Assembly (NCBI GenBank): GCA_028872915.1
Contig: JAGWNY010000009.1
Location: 1 to 64,000, forward strand
Source of the DNA: Verrucomicrobiota bacterium
GTDB lineage: Bacteria; Verrucomicrobiota; Verrucomicrobiia; Limisphaerales; UBA11358
Length of the DNA: 64,000 nucleotides
Reading direction: 5' to 3'
The position numbers and the translations under genes were made by a program. This document shows positions 58,979 to 64,000 of this stretch, in pieces. The notes under the pieces were generated by a model that was given only the letters and a program-made list of their open reading frames with translations, was not told the origin of the DNA and did no database searches. Within the stretch, counting starts at the first letter, position 1; each line of letters opens with the position of its first letter.

Positions 58979-61008
58979 TTGCGATTGATTTCAACGGCGT
59001 CGCGGCCTTTCTCCTGGATGATGTGCCGGAGTGGGGGCGCGGGATTTCGCTGGATGCGCGGATTCCATCGGCGTACGAGCGGTCGCTGACGGGCAAGGAA
59101 ACGCGGCGGCAGACGGGCGATACGCCGCGCCTGGCGCTCAAATGGACTTCCATCCTCGCGTCGCCGGCGCAGGTCACCAACTTGCGCAATTCGCTCCAGA
59201 CGCTCGCGCAGCAGCCGGTGCTGTGTCCATTCTGGCCGGGAGGGTTTGATGCCGGCGCGATGCCGACGGCCACGGCGCAATGGTACGTGCTGATGGACGA
59301 TTCGGGTCCGCCGGCGTTCGCGCCAGGCCCGGTCCCGTTCGCCGGATTTGATCGGTTTGCATACCCGTTGCTTGTCGGCATTCTGGCGGAAATTCCAGAC
59401 CCGGATTTGCTGACGGATTCCGTCGCCGCCGTGCCGTTCCACTTCGCGGAGAATGACAACGCTTATTTTCTGACGCCGCCGGTTTTCAACGCGCCGGCGG
59501 GCATCGCCGCCGCTTCCGGCGTGCGCCCGCTCTTTCCGTTCGCGCACAACTGGACGACGCCGCCGAAATCCGGCGCGGCGGAATACGACATTGAGCGGGA
59601 GCAGATCGGGGAGTTGCGGGCGCTGAGCGAAGTTTATTACAACCAACGCAACCGGCGGCGCGTGCGCCAAAGCCTGACGCTGCAAAACGAGGACGCGCTG
59701 AATTTGCTTTCGTTTTTTTCGCAAATGGGCGGGGAGCAAAATTCATTCTGGCTGCCGGCGAACCTCGCCGAATGCCGCCTCACGGAGGACGTGCTCCCGA
59801 CCGATGACTCGCTGGCCGTGGACAACGGCCTCGAACTCGGCAACAACACGTTCATTGCCCTCAACGATGGCATCAACCGCGCGCCGCTCATCGTCACCGG
59901 CGTCCAGCCGGATAAAATCGTCCTGTCCGGCCCCGTCGGCCAGGTGTTCGGAGCGAATGACACGCAGGTTGAATCGCTTGTTTTGGCCCGTTTTGACGCG
60001 CTTAAACTGACCTTAAATTTCGTTCATTCGCAGTTGGCGCGATGCCAGGTCCGCTTCAAGGAACTGCCGTGGGAGACGGGCGCGGTCGCGGGCGAAACGA
60101 TTGGCGAGACGATGGGATCGCTGCCGACGACGGCGATGCTCTACGTCTTCACCGAGACGACGCCGGCGGGAGCGACGACGTGGCGGTTCACGAATTTCGA
60201 GCGTGATCTGTCGGATGGCGCGAACGAATACACGAGCGCGGCGATGCAGAATGACGCCATCACCGACGCGCCGAATTTGGAGCGGCAATCGGTGAACATC
60301 AAGAGCCGGAATTTTGCCGGCAATCCGATGGCGCTGCTGCTGCCTTTTCAGTTGGAATTTCCGCTGACGGTGGCGATTTACGAGGCTGATCTCGCGGAGA
60401 ACGAGCCGGGCAACGTGACAAACCTGCGCTGTTATTTTTCGGGCGAAGTTTCGGAAATCGCGCTCGACGGCCCGATCATCACGGCGACGTGCGAGTCGCT
60501 CTCGTGGATGTTCGACCGCACGGCGGCGCGGCGGCTTTACCAAAACAACGACAATTGGAACCTGTTCGAGCCGGCCAACGGCCTCGCGGCGTCCGATTGG
60601 CAGTGGAACGCGACAGTTGTCAGCTATGACGCGCCGACGGCTACCTTGGTCATCGGCGCGATCGCCGCCAACAACCAGGGCTTGAACGGCGCCACCGTTT
60701 TGGCCGCGCATTATTTTGCCGCCGGTTACGCGCAGATTACGACCGGCGCGGCCACGCAATATCGGATGGTGGGCGATTCCACGGCCATTGCCGGCGGCGA
60801 GATAACGGTGAGCCTGGCGCAGGCGTTGTCCACGGTGCCGAACGTCGGTGACGCCGTGAAGATTTTTGCCGGCTACGATGGCCAATACGAGACGGCCATC
60901 GGCAAGTTCGCCAATGGGCCGAAATTCGGTGGTTTCCCGTTCATTCCCGTCGGCAATCCCTTTGTTTTAAAAATCACGCAACCCGCCTATGGACCTGGAA
61001 AGAAATGA
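58975..61008 (+). CDS. Phage tail protein with DUF2163/BR0599-type C-terminal part (possible fused distal tail protein)
   Basis: A 677-residue protein, ATGA-coupled to the preceding gene. The N-terminal 370 residues resemble a distal tail (DUF2460-type) protein: YYNQRNRRRVRQSLTLQNED and LNLLSFFSQMGGEQNSFWLP. From about 400 the DUF2163 pattern appears: WRFTNFERDLSDGANEYTSA, NLERQSVNIKSRNF and CYFSGEVSEIALDGPIITAT. In Rhodobacter-type gene transfer agents the two parts are separate genes (g12 and g13). It should form the ring and iron-sulfur-type hub below the tail tube. Confidence 0.7.
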   Translation: MIAIDFNGVAAFLLDDVPEWGRGISLDARIPSAYERSLTGKETRRQTGDTPRLALKWTSILASPAQVTNLRNSLQTLAQQPVLCPFWPGGFDAGAMPTATAQWYVLMDDSGPPAFAPGPVPFAGFDRFAYPLLVGILAEIPDPDLLTDSVAAVPFHFAENDNAYFLTPPVFNAPAGIAAASGVRPLFPFAHNWTTPPKSGAAEYDIEREQIGELRALSEVYYNQRNRRRVRQSLTLQNEDALNLLSFFSQMGGEQNSFWLPANLAECRLTEDVLPTDDSLAVDNGLELGNNTFIALNDGINRAPLIVTGVQPDKIVLSGPVGQVFGANDTQVESLVLARFDALKLTLNFVHSQLARCQVRFKELPWETGAVAGETIGETMGSLPTTAMLYVFTETTPAGATTWRFTNFERDLSDGANEYTSAAMQNDAITDAPNLERQSVNIKSRNFAGNPMALLLPFQLEFPLTVAIYEADLAENEPGNVTNLRCYFSGEVSEIALDGPIITATCESLSWMFDRTAARRLYQNNDNWNLFEPANGLAASDWQWNATVVSYDAPTATLVIGAIAANNQGLNGATVLAAHYFAAGYAQITTGAATQYRMVGDSTAIAGGEITVSLAQALSTVPNVGDAVKIFAGYDGQYETAIGKFANGPKFGGFPFIPVGNPFVLKITQPAYGPGKK

Positions 61009-61426
61009 CATTGCGAGGATTGCGGAGAGTTGGATCGGGACGCCGTTCATGCCCAACGCCTGCGTCAAAGGCGCGGGTGTGAGTTGCCAGAAGCTTGTCG
61101 GCGCGATTTACATCGAAGCCGGCTGGTTGCCGTCGGATTTTGTGGTGCCGGATGGGCCGATGAACTGGAGCGGGGCGCGGAAGGAATCGTTAATTGAAGT
61201 GTTTTTGAGTAATTTTGAGTTATTTTCGGTGCTGAAAAGCACGGATGAGTCGGCGGTCGGCGATCTGCTCGGATTTCGGATCGGAGGATGCGTTCATCAT
61301 CTCGGCGTCCTGACAGATACGCGGGGACGGTTCGTGCATTGTATGCGGGGCTTCGGCGTGCGCGTGAACAATTTGAGGGAAGCGACGTATATGCGGCGGT
61401 TTTCGCGCGCGTGGAGGGTGCGCTGA
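60989..61426 (+). CDS. NlpC/P60-like tail peptidase
   Basis: A 145-residue protein. AESWIGTPFMPNACVKGAGV then SCQKLVGAIYIEAG holds the catalytic Cys; VHHLGVL and the following RFVHCMRG supply the His region. The usual 'DC' before the nucleophile reads 'SC'. In gene transfer agents the counterpart is g14, a cell-wall peptidase in the tail tip. It overlaps the DUF2163 gene by 20 bp. Confidence 0.78.
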   Translation: MDLERNDIARIAESWIGTPFMPNACVKGAGVSCQKLVGAIYIEAGWLPSDFVVPDGPMNWSGARKESLIEVFLSNFELFSVLKSTDESAVGDLLGFRIGGCVHHLGVLTDTRGRFVHCMRGFGVRVNNLREATYMRRFSRAWRVR

Positions 61427-61617
61427 TGTTCGGCAACCAAAATCCGCCCGTCCAAAAGCCCTTCGGCCTGCAAGACCAGATGTCCAGCAGCCAGCAACAG
61501 GCGCTGCCCGTCGCGTTCATCGGCGGCACGCGCAAGGTCGCCGTGAAAGCCATGAGCAAGGTCTATAACCTCCGCGCCGCGCTCGCGCCGGCGCAAATCC
61601 CCGTGGGAAAAAAATAA
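61426..61617 (+). CDS. Small tail-associated protein
   Basis: A 63-residue protein starting MFGNQNPPVQKPFGLQDQMS, sharing one base with the peptidase stop (TGATG). Gln/Pro-rich N-terminus and a short basic strand (FIGGTRKVAVKAMSKVYNLR). It lies between peptidase and hub; function unknown. Confidence 0.6.
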   Translation: MFGNQNPPVQKPFGLQDQMSSSQQQALPVAFIGGTRKVAVKAMSKVYNLRAALAPAQIPVGKK

Positions 61618-61618
61618 C

Positions 61619-64000
61619 ATGGGCAGTTCCTCCAAATCCGCGACGCCATCGAACACGTATGATTATTATGGTTCAATTGCGTGCGGATTATGCGTCGGGC
61701 CGGTCGCCGATCTGATTGGCATCGTCCTGGATGGCCAGGCTGTCTGGCCGCAGGGGAATGTCTGGATTGCGGCCGGCGGATTCAACGTCAACAATGGCGA
61801 TCTCTACGTCTATGACGCGCAGACGTGGGTCGCCCAGCAATCGTTCGCCGTGCCCGCCAATCCCTCGTCCAGCGATCCGACAGTGCCCGGAAATGACGCG
61901 GCGTATTGGGTGGAATATACTTTCGCGCCCGGCGCGGAAGCTTATGACGATTTCACGATCACTACGCCGTCGAACTCGCAATACGAGGGCACGACTTACG
62001 GCAATCTCAGGATTTACTGGGGCGCGGCGGCTCAAGCCGCCGATGCTTTTTTAAACTCCATTTCGGGGGGCGAAACGCATCCGGGTTACATCGGCGTTTG
62101 CTATTGCATTGCCGGCCCGGATTCCGCCGGCTTCCTTCTCGGCCAACAGGTTCAGTCCGCGCCCAACCTCGAAATCATCGTGCGCCGCCAGCCGCAACAA
62201 ACCGTCGTCATCGGCGCCGCCGCCGGCATCACCGACGGCCAATGCAATCTCGCCGCGTTCATCGCCGAAATTTTGACGAGCGAGAATGCGATCGGGCTGC
62301 CTGCAGCGATGCTTGATGCCATGTCGTTCAACGCCGTTGCGACGTATTTGCAGAACAACGAAAGCCTCTACGGCGCGTCGCCCCTCATTGACACCGCCGA
62401 CACGTTGCGCAGCGTGCTGGATCAATTCACGCAGATGATTGACGGGTTCATTCGCTTCAATCCCGCGACGGGTTTGATCGAGCTTGGAGTCTATGAGCAC
62501 GGCGTGACGCCGGCGAACTATACGAAATTGACAGAGGATTCCTTGACAGAGCGGCCGCAACTCAAGTCCACGTCGTGGCAGCAAACTTACAGCCGCGCCA
62601 CGGTGCGCTTCAACGACCGCACGCTCAATTTCCAGCAGACATCGCTCCATGCCGACGATCCGCGCGCGTGGGCCGTGCTCAAATCCGTCCGTGAAATTTC
62701 GCTGGATCGCCCGTGGATCACGCGCTCGGAACAGGCGCTGCTGCACGGGCGCGAAACGCTCCGCGTCGTCGGCCATTCGCAACTCACCGGCACGTTGAGC
62801 GTGCGGCGCGAGATCGGACGCGGCATCCGCGCCGGCGATTACGTGCTGCTGGACGTGGATATCGAGCCGAACGTGCAGACGATCTTCCAGTTCTGCCGCG
62901 TGACGAAGCGAACCATCCCGATGACGGGGCCGATCAAGCTCGAAGTCCTGGCCGACAACACGCTCGCGCCGATTCCTTTCAACGGGCCGTCCGGCGCTTC
63001 CATCCCGTCCACCGGAACGGTCCCGGCGGTGACGACGTTTCGCCTGGCTGAAATTCCCACGGTCTTGTCCGGGCAACGCGGCGCCGTGGCGGCGTTTGTG
63101 CAACGTCCGACCAACCTCGTCGTCGGCTGCCAGCTTTGGTTTGACACAAATCCGACGGGAACCTTCCAGCAACTCGGTGTGCTGACCGGTTTTGCGGCGA
63201 AAGCGACACTGCGATCGAACGTCGCCGCGGCCGATTCCGTCATTCACGCAAACGTGGACACCACGCAGCCCGACGCGACTTTTTTCACCGAGCAATTCAC
63301 GGCGAACCAGGCCGCCGACGATACCATGCTCGCCGTCCTCGTCTCCGTCGTTTCCGATCCGGGCCAGCCGGACGACAAGCAAATCGCTGAAACCGCCGGC
63401 GGCTACGCCGAACTCGAAATTTGCTCCGTTTCCACGCAAACGCTCGTCCAGGCCGGCCAATACGATCTCACCGTCCTGCGCGGCCGCCAAAACACGACCG
63501 CGCAGGCGTTCGCCGCCGCATCGTCCGAACTCTGGCTCATTCCCCGCGCCAACATGCGCGGCTTCGCCAGCGCCTTGTTCGCCACGCTTCGCGCCAATCG
63601 CGTGGCCGGACTCGCGCCGAGCTACGGCCAGTTTCGTTTTTTGCCCTATACCTATTCGGCGCAATACCAGCTTTCCGCCGCCGCGGACGAGCCGTTCCAT
63701 TTCCCGCTCGCCTCGTCCAGTTCGCCCTCTCTCGCGCTCACCGCGCCCGCGGCTTTTTCGCTCTCCGAAGCGCCGGCCGGCTTCCCGTTCCGCCTCCAGG
63801 TCGCCGGCAAGTGGACTGATCCCGATGCGAGCCTGGTTGAAATAAAAATCCTTCTGCGCGGGCCGAATGACACGGCTGACCGGACGGTCGTGGATCGGAC
63901 TTTTGCGCCGACCGGCGAAGCCGCCTTCAACACCTGGGTTCAATTGGATGCGACTGGCAATTGGACGATCAAACTCATCGCGCGCGACGCCACGAATTTG
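61619..64000 (+). CDS. Tail hub/host-specificity protein (open at right edge)
   Basis: The frame starts MGSSSKSATPSNTYDYYGSI two bases after the small gene's stop and stays open to the window end (794 codons). The N-terminal part has YDYYGSIACGLCVGPVADLI and 'GVCYCIAGPDSAGFLLGQQV', the style of phage tail hub proteins in which a virion 'internal' domain precedes a baseplate-hub fold. Middle text LTERPQLKSTSWQQTYSRAT then VRFNDRTLNFQQTSLHADDP fits the hub region of GTA g15 and relatives. A beta domain begins near the end (LVEIKILLRGPNDTADRTVV). C-terminus not seen. Confidence 0.72.
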   Translation, partial: MGSSSKSATPSNTYDYYGSIACGLCVGPVADLIGIVLDGQAVWPQGNVWIAAGGFNVNNGDLYVYDAQTWVAQQSFAVPANPSSSDPTVPGNDAAYWVEYTFAPGAEAYDDFTITTPSNSQYEGTTYGNLRIYWGAAAQAADAFLNSISGGETHPGYIGVCYCIAGPDSAGFLLGQQVQSAPNLEIIVRRQPQQTVVIGAAAGITDGQCNLAAFIAEILTSENAIGLPAAMLDAMSFNAVATYLQNNESLYGASPLIDTADTLRSVLDQFTQMIDGFIRFNPATGLIELGVYEHGVTPANYTKLTEDSLTERPQLKSTSWQQTYSRATVRFNDRTLNFQQTSLHADDPRAWAVLKSVREISLDRPWITRSEQALLHGRETLRVVGHSQLTGTLSVRREIGRGIRAGDYVLLDVDIEPNVQTIFQFCRVTKRTIPMTGPIKLEVLADNTLAPIPFNGPSGASIPSTGTVPAVTTFRLAEIPTVLSGQRGAVAAFVQRPTNLVVGCQLWFDTNPTGTFQQLGVLTGFAAKATLRSNVAAADSVIHANVDTTQPDATFFTEQFTANQAADDTMLAVLVSVVSDPGQPDDKQIAETAGGYAELEICSVSTQTLVQAGQYDLTVLRGRQNTTAQAFAAASSELWLIPRANMRGFASALFATLRANRVAGLAPSYGQFRFLPYTYSAQYQLSAAADEPFHFPLASSSSPSLALTAPAAFSLSEAPAGFPFRLQVAGKWTDPDASLVEIKILLRGPNDTADRTVVDRTFAPTGEAAFNTWVQLDATGNWTIKLIARDATNL

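Noticed and set aside
62051..63943. 630-codon minus-strand open frame near the right end
   Set aside because: It is antisense to the tail hub frame that runs through to the window edge; composition is Arg/Gly/His-rich as expected for a GC-rich shadow frame.

Overview
The window is a GC-rich bacterial chromosome segment, most likely from the Verrucomicrobiota (Pedosphaera/Limisphaerales-like). This rests on gene content, the pilM-N-O-P-Q gene order with a secretin that carries an N-terminal DUF11 domain, abundant secreted Asn/Thr-rich proteins, and short dispersed repeats of the type 'accacggaggcgcggag' in gene gaps. That assignment is inference; no rRNA or marker phylogeny is available here.

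Layout. 1-9.8 kb (mostly minus strand): the start of an oligopeptide-type ABC permease, a YgfZ-like folate-binding protein, a coiled-coil membrane protein, a GH28 lipoprotein, and a type IV pilus/type II secretion-like operon pilM-pilN-pilO-pilP-secretin, with a promoter-like sequence in front and a strong hairpin terminator behind. 10-23 kb: housekeeping genes (archaeal-type phosphoglycerate mutase, pgsA, initiator tRNA-Met, NYN nuclease, vWA protein, cyclophilin, NUDIX, an AbrB/PIN toxin-antitoxin pair, CLC channel with CBS domains, hisI, trpE, FHA protein, carA, pyrC, tRNA-Gly). 23-46 kb: a cell-envelope and sugar region (YfhO-like membrane protein, two epimerases, nucleotidyltransferase, a UDP-sugar-dehydrogenase relative lacking its catalytic residues, SDR, Gfo/Idh/MocA oxidoreductase, three glycosyltransferases, L,D-transpeptidase), mixed with proB, mazG, asd, gluQRS, a pabC-like aminotransferase and a glycolipid-synthase/PHP fusion. 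It also holds two more toxin-antitoxin pairs; one lies between two copies of a 65-bp piece of the neighbouring gene's 3' end. 46-49 kb: L-fucose isomerase and an ECF sigma factor.

49.3-64 kb: after a repeat-rich spacer comes a one-directional head-tail gene cluster: prohead protease, HK97-type major capsid protein, a signal-peptide protein, head-tail connector, tail completion protein, probable major tail protein, another hydrophobic-segment protein, tail assembly chaperone with a textbook -1 frameshift site (A AAA AAC plus hairpin), short tape measure protein, a large secreted SGNH-like protein, a DUF2163-type tail protein, an NlpC/P60-like peptidase, a small protein, and a tail hub protein running off the end. 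The order protease-capsid-connector-tail-chaperone-tape measure-DUF2163-NlpC/P60-hub matches that of the Rhodobacter-type gene transfer agent and related siphophages. No portal or terminase gene lies in front of the protease; the neighbour is an ordinary ECF sigma factor. Three proteins in the cluster have Sec-type or hydrophobic leader segments, and host-type dispersed repeats sit in several gaps and inside two of these leader-coding sequences. Together this suggests a long-resident, perhaps domesticated, phage-like particle locus, and it is the most interesting part of the window.
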